A DNA stretch of 34,224 nt, from IMG/VR virus record IMGVR_UViG_3300030012_001364, positions 1-34,224 of that record. The stretch is one strand, 5' to 3'. A program made the position numbers and the translations under genes. The DNA is from a virus. The notes under the pieces are model-generated. The model was given only the letters and a program-made list of their open reading frames with translations, was not told the DNA's origin and did no database searches. Shown here piece after piece: positions 20,815 through 30,011 of this stretch. Within the stretch, counting starts at the first letter, position 1; each line of letters starts with the position of its first letter.

Positions 20815-23771
20815 TGAATCAGAAGATACAACTCTATATAGAAAATGAACAGGTTGATGTTTTTCAAGATGGTTCAATAAACATAGTAAGTTCTATAAAA
20901 GACTTTAGGTCTCCTGATAAACTCTTTACTGATTTTAGTAAAAACTTTACTTTACCTGCTACCTCAAGAAATAATAAAATATTTAAACATTATTATAATT
21001 ATGATATTACTGACGGTGGTTTTGATGCAAGACAGTCAAAAACTGCAAGAATAGAAATAAATGACAGACCTTATAAAGAAGGATATATTAATTTAGATAG
21101 TGTTGATTTAAAACAAAATAAACCTAGTTCATATAAAATAACATTTTATGGTAATCTTAGACTGTTAAAAGAATTACTCAATAACAGAAAATTAAATGAA
21201 CTTACATGGCTTGATAACTTTGATTTTTTGGATACATATTATGATGCTGGTGGAGAATCATTTTATGATTACCTTACAACAAGTAAAGACAAGACATCTA
21301 CTGTAGAAAAAAATATAGGAACTGGAGATGGAGTAAAAAGAATATTTAGAATAACATACAATCCTTATCCAAAACTAAATACGGATTTTAAGTTGTTTAA
21401 TGCAGGTTCTTTAGTTTCTACATCTGATTTTTCATATTCATATACAACAGGAGATATTATATTCAACACAGCACCTGCTGTCGGCAATGCAATAACCACA
21501 AAGCTTTTTTATAAACAACCTATAGTAGTTCCTTTAATTTCTTCATCTGAAAGACTTTATTATAGTTCTACATCTGGAGTGGGATATGGAGATTTGTCTG
21601 ACGGTAACCTATATTATAATCCTGCTGATTACGGTAGTAATACAAATGGATTAAAGTATGAATATCTGAAACCAGCAATTAGAATACATTTAATTATAAG
21701 AGCTATTGAGCAACTTGTTAATCAAAATACTAATGAGAATGTAGAGTTTTCAAACGATTTTCTTAACGAAACAAATAAAGATTATTATGACCTTTATATG
21801 TGGTTAAATCAAGATAAAAAAGATAATACTCAATTTGATAAAGACCCCACTATAACAAATATAAACACATTTAACATACAAACATCTAGCTCTTATTCCA
21901 GTAACTATGCAGCATCTGACCCTGTTTTAACTATAGAGTCAACAAATCAAGATGGTGCAACCTCTGGTGTTGTAGGTGACACAATCAATGTATCAGGTGT
22001 AAACAATTATCAGATTGACAATCTTGAATTAAGATTTAAATGTATTCCCACAACTACTGCAACATACTCTCTTAATATCCTGAAGGGTGGTGTTTTAGTA
22101 TCATCTTTTGGTAACCTGTCTGGAACAACAATAAGTGATGTAAATATTGAACAAGATGGAAATTACACATTTCAAATAGTAACAGACCCTGCTACATCTA
22201 TAAACTTTGCATCAGGGTTTGAAGCTAGATTTGTAATTAGACCTAACAATGATGACGTATCTTATAATGATGTAATTATTGCTGGTTCTTCATTAAACAT
22301 AACAGGAACTCCAAACCCTTTTAGTATAAGAGCTAACATGCCTGACATGACTGTACTTGAATTTTTATCAGGTATATTTAAAATGTTTAATTTAGTTTGT
22401 TTTGTTGAGGGAACAGAAAACTCATCATATACAACAACTCAATCTAACATAAAAAGAATAAGGGTGATGACTTTTGATTCTTATTATTCTTCTGCTTCAG
22501 AGTTAGATATAACTAATAAAATCGATATATCACAAAGCTCTGTTCATAGAAACATACCTTATACAAGTATTGAGTTTAAATATCAGGATACAAAAGCAAT
22601 ACTTGCAGAACAACATAAAACTTCAAACGGAATAGAATGGGGTGGAGAAAAATGGGTTGGTGTTGAAGATTCAAGAGGAGAAAAAAAATATGAAGTAATC
22701 CCTCCTTTTGGTCACATGAAGTTTGAAAGATTATTAGATGCTTCTGGAGCAGCTACAAAAATACAAGTAGGTTATAGCATAACAAGAGGAAATGCAGAAA
22801 GAAATGAAACTGGAGACGTAAAATCATATCAAGGAGAAAAGTATAACCCACATTATGGTAAGCCAATATTATTTTACCCTTACCTTGAAACTTCTGGTCC
22901 AGCAATACCTTATGTATATACAGATAGTGGAAATAAAGTAGCAGTTCATACCTCATTCCCTACAAGTTATTTTATACCACTAAACTCAATAGACATATAT
23001 ACATCTCAATCTAATCACTTTGGGGAAGAGACAGATGAGTATAGAGTTTATGAAACATCAGAACAAAGTAACGTAAATAACTTATTTAATTTATATTATA
23101 AAAATTACATAACACATTTATTTAAACCAGAGTCAAGAATAATAAATGTTAAAGCTAACCTGACAAACGCTTTCTTATCAAGATACTCTTTATCAGATAA
23201 AATCAGAATATCAGATAAAACATATACTATAAATAAGATAAATGTAAATTTATTAAATGGTAAGTCAGATTTAGAGCTACAACCTTTTTATAGCATAACT
23301 TCTTTTAGTTGTTTGAATATAACATTTAACCTTAAAGTAGAAGTAACTTCTGCTGGTAACCTATATATATTTGATAATAAATATGGTACATATCAAATGG
23401 GAGAAGGAACATACACTATAAATGATGTACCTTCTGCTCACCCAATAGCCTTTCATAATTTTGGTAGAGAAACTCAAATATCATATACAGGAACTTCTTC
23501 TGGTGGTAGTAAAGCAGGATTAGACGGAAACACATATACATATTATTACGGAACGGTAACAGTAACTGTTGCTGGTGATTTTGGTACTATGAGTTACGAG
23601 TGTTATAATCACGGTTACATGGGTGGGGAAAACAATTTAATTTATAATGCAGATTGTGTTACATCAGAAACACCTCCAGGACCACCTCCAGTAACAGGAA
23701 CTCTAACAGTAGATGCAACAGATATATATGTAGATAGTGGAATTATAACATCAGACCAAACAGACGAATAA
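20814..23771 (+). CDS. Baseplate / tail-tip protein with C-terminal cupredoxin-like domain
   Basis: A 985-residue protein. The N-terminus (IQLYIENEQVDVFQDGSINI, then FTDFSKNFTLPATSRNNKIF, and DRPYKEGYINLDSVDL) is typical of the large tail-tip proteins of flavobacterial phages, where a bound-residue pattern N-FTLPAT-N-K-F recurs. A long beta and helical middle follows. Residues about 836-945 form an extra domain with HPIAFH (about 874) and YECYNHGYMGG (about 927): the His, then Cys-x2-His-x2-Met, of type-1 copper cupredoxin-like domains. A Pro- and Asp-rich tail ends the protein. It probably sits at the tail tip and contacts the host surface. Confidence 0.65.
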   Translation: MNQKIQLYIENEQVDVFQDGSINIVSSIKDFRSPDKLFTDFSKNFTLPATSRNNKIFKHYYNYDITDGGFDARQSKTARIEINDRPYKEGYINLDSVDLKQNKPSSYKITFYGNLRLLKELLNNRKLNELTWLDNFDFLDTYYDAGGESFYDYLTTSKDKTSTVEKNIGTGDGVKRIFRITYNPYPKLNTDFKLFNAGSLVSTSDFSYSYTTGDIIFNTAPAVGNAITTKLFYKQPIVVPLISSSERLYYSSTSGVGYGDLSDGNLYYNPADYGSNTNGLKYEYLKPAIRIHLIIRAIEQLVNQNTNENVEFSNDFLNETNKDYYDLYMWLNQDKKDNTQFDKDPTITNINTFNIQTSSSYSSNYAASDPVLTIESTNQDGATSGVVGDTINVSGVNNYQIDNLELRFKCIPTTTATYSLNILKGGVLVSSFGNLSGTTISDVNIEQDGNYTFQIVTDPATSINFASGFEARFVIRPNNDDVSYNDVIIAGSSLNITGTPNPFSIRANMPDMTVLEFLSGIFKMFNLVCFVEGTENSSYTTTQSNIKRIRVMTFDSYYSSASELDITNKIDISQSSVHRNIPYTSIEFKYQDTKAILAEQHKTSNGIEWGGEKWVGVEDSRGEKKYEVIPPFGHMKFERLLDASGAATKIQVGYSITRGNAERNETGDVKSYQGEKYNPHYGKPILFYPYLETSGPAIPYVYTDSGNKVAVHTSFPTSYFIPLNSIDIYTSQSNHFGEETDEYRVYETSEQSNVNNLFNLYYKNYITHLFKPESRIINVKANLTNAFLSRYSLSDKIRISDKTYTINKINVNLLNGKSDLELQPFYSITSFSCLNITFNLKVEVTSAGNLYIFDNKYGTYQMGEGTYTINDVPSAHPIAFHNFGRETQISYTGTSSGGSKAGLDGNTYTYYYGTVTVTVAGDFGTMSYECYNHGYMGGENNLIYNADCVTSETPPGPPPVTGTLTVDATDIYVDSGIITSDQTDE

Positions 23772-23908
23772 TGATAAAATTAATTATAGAGTTACTTAAG
23801 ACAGATAATTTTTATGGAGTTAATCCTTATATAGATATTGCTAAAGGCAAGTACAAAGCACCAGAGTCGTACAATGATTTTAAAAATGTTATTAAACGCA
23901 ATAGATAA
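23771..23908 (+). CDS. Small hypothetical protein before tape measure
   Basis: A 45-residue ORF (MIKLIIELLKTDNFYGVNPY first, ending VIKRNR). It overlaps one base with each neighbour (TAATG at both ends), which argues for translation. Its position between a baseplate gene and the tape measure is notable. Not recognised. The last codons coincide with a TTAAACGCAATAGA sequence like the 14-bp motif. Confidence 0.5.
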   Translation: MIKLIIELLKTDNFYGVNPYIDIAKGKYKAPESYNDFKNVIKRNR

Positions 23909-25998
23909 TGGACGAAAGTAAAAATATAGTAATAAAGATAACCTTAACTGGAGACGGTAAAGTAAAATTAGACCAGGTAACAGGTTCTGTTCAAAAGCTT
24001 ACTAAAGCAACCAAAGACCAAGAGAAGGCAGCCAAAGGTAGCGAAGCAGCTTTAAAACAACAGATTAGAGAGCTTATGGCATTAAGAGCTGCTAATGCAA
24101 CTACAGCAAAATCTTATGCAGCATACTCTAAGCAGATAGACAAAGTACAGAAAGAACTTACTCAACTCCAAGCTGTTCAAAAAGAAGCGATACAAACAAA
24201 CGCTGACCAAATCAGCTCATCAGGTTTGGCTGGTGCAACTTTAAATGAATTTGGTAGATTTATTTCAGATTTACCTTTTGGTATTACTGCTGTTACAAAC
24301 AACCTATCTCAACTTGCAAACTTATTTGTAATATTATCTGCAAAAGTAAATGGTGGTAAAAAGGCGTTTCAACTATTAATGGCACAGCTTAGAGGTCCTC
24401 TAGGTTTAATTATTGCTTTTCAGGTTATCATAGCTTTAGTACAGGGATTTCAAAAACAACTTTTAATATTACTTGGAATAACAAATAAACAAAAAGAAGC
24501 ACAAAAAGAATTTAATAAAGCATTGAAAGAATCTCAAGGAGCTGTTCAAGCTGAAGCTTTAGAATTAGAAGGTTTTGTAAGAATATTAAAAGACTCTAAC
24601 AGTTCAAGAGAAGCACAACAAAATGCAATAGAACAACTATCAAAAGCTTTACCTCATCTTACAAAACAACAAATAGCAAACAAAGATTCTATAGATGAAA
24701 CAACTGCTGCTGTAAAAGCATTGGTAGAACAAAAAATGATTCAAGTTGAAATAGACACTTTACTTGACAAAAACCAGGAAGTTCTTTCTATGAGAAGTGA
24801 ATTAAGAAGAATTAATGCAATAAAAGATGAAGATGAGTTTAATGCAGCAACTTTACAATTTGTAAAAGACAATAAACTTAGATTTGAAGCTTTTAGTGAA
24901 ACTCTTGGAGAAAATGTTAGAGCTATATTGAGGTTTGAAAGATTTGATTTTGCTGACTCAAGAAGAGTTTTACTTGAGGGTTTAACTCAAACGCTTGACG
25001 GTGTAGAAGAAAAAGTGTTTGAATTGCAAAATAAGTTGTCTCCTGGACCAGGTACTCCTGACAAAAGAGATAGAATTACGCCTTTTGTGTTTGGAGCAAA
25101 TGTTAAAAGGAATTTAGGAAAAACAACAAAAGAAATTAATGAAGAGATAGAAAAAATGTTTGATAAAATCTCTGACTCTTTTGGTGTACAAACATTCTCT
25201 GAACAATTCAAAGCACTTCAAGAAAACGCAGGAAATGCTGTAAGTGAGTTAGCAAATCAAGAACTTACTAGAGAAGAAAATCATAAAAAAGAATTAGAGA
25301 GAATAAAAACTGAATTTGATAAAAGAAATGAATTAGCAAACAATATAACAGGTGCTGTAACAAAATTATCTCAAATACAAGACCAGGCTTTTCAATCACA
25401 AATAAAAAGATTAGATACTGAAAGAGATATAATATTAAATAACGACAATTTAACATCAGAGGAGAAAGACAGATTACTAAAAAAGAATGATAAAGAAACT
25501 AGAGAAGTAAGAACAAAACAAATAAAATTTCAGCGAGATATGATGCAGATTGAAATGGCTATGGAACTTGCTAAAATAGGATTGCAAATACAAAACGCAA
25601 TGACAACTGTAACTGTAGATGCTACTGGAGCTGTAAGTAAAGCTTCAATGTCTTTGGGTGCGTTTATGAATCAATTAGGTCCATTTGGTATAGCAGCTTA
25701 TGCAGCTTCAATAGGAGGTGTAATTGCAACTATTGTGTCTGCTCGTAAAAAAGCACAGCAACAAATACAAGCACTATCTAATGAATCTTTAGCTGTTTCT
25801 GGAGGTGGAGGTGGTGCTAGTGGTATTCAAGTTTCAGCTCCAGACTTCAACGTAGTAGGTGCAACACAAACAAGTCAACTAGCACAAACAATAGCTGGAG
25901 CAGAAGATAAACCAATAAAAGCATTTGTTGTAGCATCAGACGTAACAACTGCACAAGAACTTGAACGCAGTACAATAGAGGGAGCATCATTAGGATAA
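23908..25998 (+). CDS. Tape measure protein
   Basis: A 696-residue, largely helical protein with long coiled coil (QKLTKATKDQEKAAKGSEAA, IDKVQKELTQLQAVQKEA), a hydrophobic central segment (about 118-185, including GPLGLIIAFQVIIALVQGF) and a second near the C-terminus (about 585-615, AAYAASIGGVIATIVSARK), then Gly-rich sequence. This composition is typical of tape measure proteins, which fix tail length at roughly 0.15 nm per residue, here on the order of 100 nm. It may also help DNA cross the inner membrane. It follows baseplate-type genes, the reverse of the usual order. Confidence 0.85.
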   Translation: MDESKNIVIKITLTGDGKVKLDQVTGSVQKLTKATKDQEKAAKGSEAALKQQIRELMALRAANATTAKSYAAYSKQIDKVQKELTQLQAVQKEAIQTNADQISSSGLAGATLNEFGRFISDLPFGITAVTNNLSQLANLFVILSAKVNGGKKAFQLLMAQLRGPLGLIIAFQVIIALVQGFQKQLLILLGITNKQKEAQKEFNKALKESQGAVQAEALELEGFVRILKDSNSSREAQQNAIEQLSKALPHLTKQQIANKDSIDETTAAVKALVEQKMIQVEIDTLLDKNQEVLSMRSELRRINAIKDEDEFNAATLQFVKDNKLRFEAFSETLGENVRAILRFERFDFADSRRVLLEGLTQTLDGVEEKVFELQNKLSPGPGTPDKRDRITPFVFGANVKRNLGKTTKEINEEIEKMFDKISDSFGVQTFSEQFKALQENAGNAVSELANQELTREENHKKELERIKTEFDKRNELANNITGAVTKLSQIQDQAFQSQIKRLDTERDIILNNDNLTSEEKDRLLKKNDKETREVRTKQIKFQRDMMQIEMAMELAKIGLQIQNAMTTVTVDATGAVSKASMSLGAFMNQLGPFGIAAYAASIGGVIATIVSARKKAQQQIQALSNESLAVSGGGGGASGIQVSAPDFNVVGATQTSQLAQTIAGAEDKPIKAFVVASDVTTAQELERSTIEGASLG

Positions 25999-26010
25999 TA
26001 AAACAAAATA

Positions 26011-26032
26011 AACTTAATAAGGTTATATAGTT
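26011..26032 (+). promoter_or_regulatory. Shared leader motif before protease gene
   Basis: ACTTAATAAGGTTATATA ends 3 nt before the ATG at 26033. Nearly the same sequence ends 3 nt before the ATG at 30012. The fixed distance to the start codon suggests a translation signal rather than a promoter. Confidence 0.45.
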
Positions 26033-27640
26033 ATGGAAAAAATAATAGAACTTATCATAGATGAAGATAATGAGATTAGTGGTATTCAAGCAATATCAGT
26101 AGTCGAAAATCCAGCTATAGAAGAAGATTTTATAGCACTTAAAGAACACAAAGAAGTAAGACTAGCAGAGGTAGATGCAGAAAAAAGAATCCTTATGGGT
26201 CCTGCACTTATTCCTAACAAGAAGATATTTAGAAAAGGTGCTGATGATGACGATACTAATTATTTTATATACTTTTCTGAAGATACAGTTAGAAAAGCAT
26301 CAGAGCTGTTCTTTATAAAAAACAAACATCAGAACTCTACATTTGAACACACAATAGATTTACAAGATATGTCTGTTGTAGAATCTTGGCTTATTGAAGA
26401 CCCAAAGAAAGATAAAGCTGCTGCTTATGGGTTTGACTTGCCAAAAGGTACTTGGATGGTGTCAATGAAAGTTTTAAATGATAAAGTTTGGGAAGCAGCA
26501 AAAAAAGGAGAAGTAAAAGGATTTTCTATAGAAGGATACTTTGCTGATAAAATGGAAAGACCTAATGAAAGTATAAGAGAAGAGATAGATGAACTCAACG
26601 CAGAATATGAATTAAGAGAAGTCTTAGCTGCTCTTACAGAAGAAGTAGAGTTAGAGTCTTATGGTGGTTATCCAGAGTCTGCAAGAAATAATGCTATTAG
26701 AGGTATAAAATACAACAAAGAAGTAAATAATAAATGTGCTACTGCTGTTGGTAAAACCAGAGCTAGACAACTAGAAAGAGGAGAGAAATTTACTTTGCCT
26801 ACTCTTAAACGCATATACTCTTATCTTTCAAGAGCAGAAACTTATTATAAAGAAGGAGACAATGAAGCTTGTGGAACTATATCATATTTGTTGTGGGGTG
26901 GTAAATCTATGTTTAATTGGACAGAATCAAAACTAAAAGGATTAGATGAGTTAAATGTAGAATTATATTCTGAAAAAATAAATGACAACTTTGCAATAAT
27001 AAATGATAGACTTGCTTATGCTACTAAAGAACAAGCAGAAAAAATAGCAACTGACATTGGTTGTAAAGGTCATCACACTCACGATTACGAAGGACAGACT
27101 TGGTATATGCCTTGTGAAAAACACGCATTAGAAGAAGAGTTCAGAAAGAAATATAAATGTCCACCAGGATATAAAAAAGATTATGTAAGACATAAATGCG
27201 TAAAAATGACAGAGCAGGAACTTGCTGAAGTAGGTCCAAGAGGTGGTATTAGAAAGTCACCAAAAGCTCCTGCATCAGACACTCCTAACAGAAACCCAAA
27301 AGGTAAGGGTACAGCTAGGGGTACAGCAAAAGGAAAAAGAGGTGCTAAAGTATCTGCGAAAGACAGAAAGACATTACAGAAAAAAGCTGATGACTTTAAC
27401 AAAAGATATAAAGAAAAATTAGGTTATGGTGTTACAGTTGGTATGTTAGCTTCGGTCTTCCAAAGAGGTCTTGGTGCGTTTAACAGGAGTAGCTCTCCAA
27501 GAGTTAACAGCCCTAGTCAATGGGCATTTGCACGAGTCAATGCGTTTCTGTATTTAGTGAAGAACGGAAGACCACAAAATGCAAAATACGTTACAGACAA
27601 TGACATACTTCCATCTAAACATCCAAAATCAAGTAAATAA
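26033..27640 (+). CDS. Prohead protease (XkdF / S78_2 type) with C-terminal fusion
   Basis: A 535-residue protein. Residues about 1-175 match the XkdF-like prohead protease (Peptidase_S78_2): a GIQAISVVENPAIEEDF start, His106 in TFEHTIDLQDMSVVESW, and Ser165 in KGFSIEGYF. These fit the catalytic His and Ser. Beyond that come a helical domain (about 215-310, GYPESARNNAIRGIKYNKEV), a short Cys/His segment (GHHTHDYEGQTW; KCPPGYKKD), a basic linker, and an end domain (about 455-535) with FQRGLGAFN and SQWAFARVNAFLYL. The protease would cut the scaffold encoded next. The extra domains are unusual for a protease. Confidence 0.75.
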   Translation: MEKIIELIIDEDNEISGIQAISVVENPAIEEDFIALKEHKEVRLAEVDAEKRILMGPALIPNKKIFRKGADDDDTNYFIYFSEDTVRKASELFFIKNKHQNSTFEHTIDLQDMSVVESWLIEDPKKDKAAAYGFDLPKGTWMVSMKVLNDKVWEAAKKGEVKGFSIEGYFADKMERPNESIREEIDELNAEYELREVLAALTEEVELESYGGYPESARNNAIRGIKYNKEVNNKCATAVGKTRARQLERGEKFTLPTLKRIYSYLSRAETYYKEGDNEACGTISYLLWGGKSMFNWTESKLKGLDELNVELYSEKINDNFAIINDRLAYATKEQAEKIATDIGCKGHHTHDYEGQTWYMPCEKHALEEEFRKKYKCPPGYKKDYVRHKCVKMTEQELAEVGPRGGIRKSPKAPASDTPNRNPKGKGTARGTAKGKRGAKVSAKDRKTLQKKADDFNKRYKEKLGYGVTVGMLASVFQRGLGAFNRSSSPRVNSPSQWAFARVNAFLYLVKNGRPQNAKYVTDNDILPSKHPKSSK

Positions 27641-27654
27641 CTAAATATATAATT

Positions 27655-27834
27655 ATGCCAGGATATTACCCAAGTAGAGATAAAAAACCAAATAAAAAAA
27701 GAAGAAAAAATGCTACCGTTAGTAAATCAAGCCCTAAATCTTCAAGTAGGGGTTGTTTATGTCCAGACGGTAAAACCTATCACAAAGACTGCTGTGATGG
27801 AACACTTGAAGCTCAAGGAGTTGGTAAAGTTTAA
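27655..27834 (+). CDS. Small Cys-rich protein (CxC...CC motif)
   Basis: A 59-residue protein: a basic, Ser-rich first half (MPGYYPSRDKKPNKKRRKNA) and a second half GCLCPDGKTYHKDCCDGTLE. The CxC-x8-CC pattern with a nearby His looks like a small metal or disulphide knot, and I have seen this type of sequence in other Bacteroidota phages. Its location between protease and scaffold suggests a head role, which is inference. Confidence 0.55.
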   Translation: MPGYYPSRDKKPNKKRRKNATVSKSSPKSSSRGCLCPDGKTYHKDCCDGTLEAQGVGKV

Positions 27835-27854
27835 AAATACAACAAAAGAAAAAT

Positions 27855-27887
27855 AATAAGTAATAGATATAAATAATCTATCTTATT
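27855..27887 (+). promoter_or_regulatory. Hairpin abutting the start codon of the scaffold gene
   Basis: AATAAG-TA-ATAGAT (27855-27868) pairs with ATCTAT-CTTATT (27876-27887), two 6-bp helices with a 2-nt bulge and a 7-nt loop, ending right at the ATG (27888). It could gate translation of the scaffold, or be an mRNA 5' stabiliser. Confidence 0.5.
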
Positions 27888-28358
27888 ATGAAAGCAAGTG
27901 AAATTGTAACTAAAATCAAAGATGTTCTTTTATCAACAAATGTAGAAGAAGAAGTAATTGCTTCTACTAACGAAGTTGAATTAAAAGAAGAAGCTTCTGT
28001 TGAAGAAGCTAAAGTAGAAACTTCTGATGTAGAATTGAATACTATGGAAGAAGAATATCAAGATGAAAGCGAAATGACTCACACTCCTGAACATGAGGAG
28101 TACAATGAGGAAAAATATGCTACTAAAGAAGAGATGGCAGAGCTTAAGTCTATGGTAGAGAAATTAAAAGGAATGGTAGAAGCTAAAGACGAGACTAAAG
28201 AGGAAGTTCCACAAGAACTATCTTCAGAAGAACCTGCTGAAGCTATATCTCACTCACCTGAAAACAAAGTAAGTGAGAACATTGGTGTTAAGTTTTCACC
28301 TAATGCAAACAGAAACACTACTTATAATAGAGTATTAAACGCAATATCTAATAATTAA
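27888..28358 (+). CDS. Putative head scaffolding protein
   Basis: A 156-residue, very acidic, Glu-rich protein with little hydrophobic content (for example VELNTMEEEYQDESEMTHTP) and a coiled-coil stretch (about 82-105, EEMAELKSMVEKLKGMVEAK). It lies between the prohead protease and the major capsid gene, the usual place for a scaffold. The short basic end (FSPNANRNTTYNRVLNAI) could contact capsid. A scaffold would organise capsid assembly and then be cut. Assignment is from composition and position. Confidence 0.65.
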   Translation: MKASEIVTKIKDVLLSTNVEEEVIASTNEVELKEEASVEEAKVETSDVELNTMEEEYQDESEMTHTPEHEEYNEEKYATKEEMAELKSMVEKLKGMVEAKDETKEEVPQELSSEEPAEAISHSPENKVSENIGVKFSPNANRNTTYNRVLNAISNN

Positions 28359-28369
28359 ATTAATTTAAA

Positions 28370-29305
28370 ATGGCAACAACAACTTCAATAACTACTACTT
28401 ACGCTGGTGAATTTGCTGGGAAATATATTTCAGCAGCTTTATTATCAGGTAAAACTTTAGCAGAAGGTAACATAACAATAGTACCTAATGTTAAATTTAA
28501 GCAAGTGATGAAAAAAGCAGCAACTAACGATATAGTTAAAAATGCTACTTGTGACTTTACAGACACATCAACACTTACATTAACTGAAAGAATCTTACAA
28601 CCAGAGGAATTTCAGGTAAACTTAGAACTTTGTAAAAAGGACTTTAGAAGTGATTGGGAAGCAGCTCAAATGGGATTTTCTGCATTTGACAACCTACCTC
28701 CTTCTTTCTCTGACTTTTTAATTGCTCATGTAGCAGACAAAGTAGCTCAAAGAATGGAAACTAACATCTGGACAGGTTCTAATGGAACAGAAGGTCAATT
28801 TGACGGATTTATCACTACTTTAGGTGCTGATTCAGACGTAGTTGACGTAACAGGTACATCTTCAACTTCTTCAAACATTATAGAAGAGTTAGGTAAAATA
28901 GCAGATGCTATTCCTTCAACTGTATATGGTGCAGAAGATATGGCTATCTACCTACCAGGTAATATGTATAGAAACTACATCAGAGCTTTAGGTGGATTTG
29001 GTGCTTCAGGATTAGGAGCAGCAGGTACAGGAGACAGAGGTACTCAATGGTATAACATGGGTGAAGGTCTATCTTTTGATGGTATTCAAGTACTTCACAC
29101 ACCTGGTTTATCTGACAATGACGCAGTTGCAGCTCAAAAATCAAACTTATTCTTCGGAACAGGATTAATTTCTGACCAAAATGAAGTAAAAGTAATTGAT
29201 ATGGCTGACTTAGACGGTTCTCAAAATGTGAGAGTTGTAATGAGATTTACTGCTGGTATTCAGCACGGAATTGGAACTGAAGTAGTATTATACGCTACAT
29301 CATAA
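28370..29305 (+). CDS. Major capsid protein (HK97-fold)
   Basis: A 311-residue protein starting MATTTSITTTYAGEFAGKYI. It has the layout of Bacteroidota phage major capsid proteins: a mobile N-terminus, FKQVMKKAATNDIVKNATCD, then LTERILQPEEFQVNLELCKK, DFRSDWEAAQMG, a helical spine with METNIWTG, and DAVAAQKSNLFFGTGLISDQ near the end. Three Cys residues occur. It is followed by a strong terminator, in line with high expression. It would form the icosahedral shell. Confidence is high from position and composition. Confidence 0.85.
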   Translation: MATTTSITTTYAGEFAGKYISAALLSGKTLAEGNITIVPNVKFKQVMKKAATNDIVKNATCDFTDTSTLTLTERILQPEEFQVNLELCKKDFRSDWEAAQMGFSAFDNLPPSFSDFLIAHVADKVAQRMETNIWTGSNGTEGQFDGFITTLGADSDVVDVTGTSSTSSNIIEELGKIADAIPSTVYGAEDMAIYLPGNMYRNYIRALGGFGASGLGAAGTGDRGTQWYNMGEGLSFDGIQVLHTPGLSDNDAVAAQKSNLFFGTGLISDQNEVKVIDMADLDGSQNVRVVMRFTAGIQHGIGTEVVLYATS

Positions 29306-29325
29306 TAAAACAAATTGTTTAACAT

Positions 29326-29363
29326 AAAAAAGGTAGGTGGAAATTTACTACCTGCCTTTTTTT
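29326..29363 (+). terminator. Strong intrinsic terminator after capsid gene
   Basis: A 15-bp stem (AAAAAAGGTAGGTGG pairing with CTACCTGCCTTTTTT, two G-U pairs) with a 7-nt loop and a T-run. It starts 20 nt after the capsid stop. Confidence 0.85.
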
Positions 29364-29379
29364 ATAAAATATAAAAATT

Positions 29380-29928
29380 ATGGCTTGTGATTTAACAAAA
29401 GGAAGAAAAGAACCTTGTAAAGATGTCGTAGGTGGTATAAAAGCTGTCTATTTCGCTGACTTTGGGGATATAACTATTGCTTACGATTCAACAGATACAG
29501 ATGTAGTTGAAGATTTAGGTGCAGTAACAGTTTTTGAGTACGAAGTAAAAGGTAACTCATCTTTTGAACAAACAATCAACAGTTCAAGAGAAAATGGTAC
29601 AACATTCTTTGAGCAAACTTTAAACTTAACATTACACAAATTGACTGTTCAAGACCACAAAGAATTAAAGTTATTAGCTTTCGGAAGACCTCACGTAATT
29701 GTACAAGATTACAATAACAACGCATTTCTAATGGGTGCAGAACACGGTGCAGACGTATCAGGTGGTACTATTGTAACTGGTGCAGCTATGGGAGATTTAT
29801 CTGGATATACTTTAACACTTACTGGTATGGAAACAAAACCAGCTAATTTCTTAGAAGGTGCTACAGCAGCAGACCCATTCGCAGGAATGACTGCAACAGT
29901 AACTGTAACACAAGGTACTAACTCTTAA
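29380..29928 (+). CDS. Major tail tube protein (putative)
   Basis: A 182-residue beta-rich protein (MACDLTKGRKEPCKDVVGGI). VFEYEVKGNSSFEQTINSSR and LNLTLHKLTVQDHKELKLLA are a strand-turn pattern seen in tail tube-like proteins of flavobacterial phages. A strand-rich second half ends with VTVTQGTNS. It lies between two strong terminators (29326 and 29949), so it appears to be separately expressed, as an abundant structural protein would be. A head decoration protein is the alternative. Confidence 0.6.
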   Translation: MACDLTKGRKEPCKDVVGGIKAVYFADFGDITIAYDSTDTDVVEDLGAVTVFEYEVKGNSSFEQTINSSRENGTTFFEQTLNLTLHKLTVQDHKELKLLAFGRPHVIVQDYNNNAFLMGAEHGADVSGGTIVTGAAMGDLSGYTLTLTGMETKPANFLEGATAADPFAGMTATVTVTQGTNS

Positions 29929-29948
29929 ACAGAGTAGGTTCTTAAATA

Positions 29949-29979
29949 TAAAAGAGGGCATTTTGTCCTCTTTTTTTTT
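29949..29979 (+). terminator. Strong intrinsic terminator after tail tube gene
   Basis: AAAGAGGGCA and TGTCCTCTTT form a 10-bp stem (one G-U) with a TTT loop, followed by an unbroken T-run. It lies 22 nt after the stop at 29928. A copy of the 14-bp motif family (TTAAACAGAGTAGG, 29925-29938) sits between stop and hairpin. Confidence 0.88.
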
Positions 29980-29991
29980 GAACAATAATAG

Positions 29992-30011
29992 ACTTAATAG
30001 GTTATATAAGT
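29992..30011 (+). promoter_or_regulatory. Shared leader motif before 30012 gene
   Basis: ACTTAATAGGTTATATA ends 3 nt before the ATG at 30012, matching the leader at 26011 except for one deleted A. A looser relative (ATTAATTAAGTTATATA, 19711-19727) precedes the gene at 19741. Confidence 0.45.

Noticed and set aside
25847-26089. Minus-strand Leu-rich 80-residue ORF
   Set aside because: Antisense of Glu/Lys- and Gln-rich coding DNA; spans the end of the tape measure and start of the protease gene.
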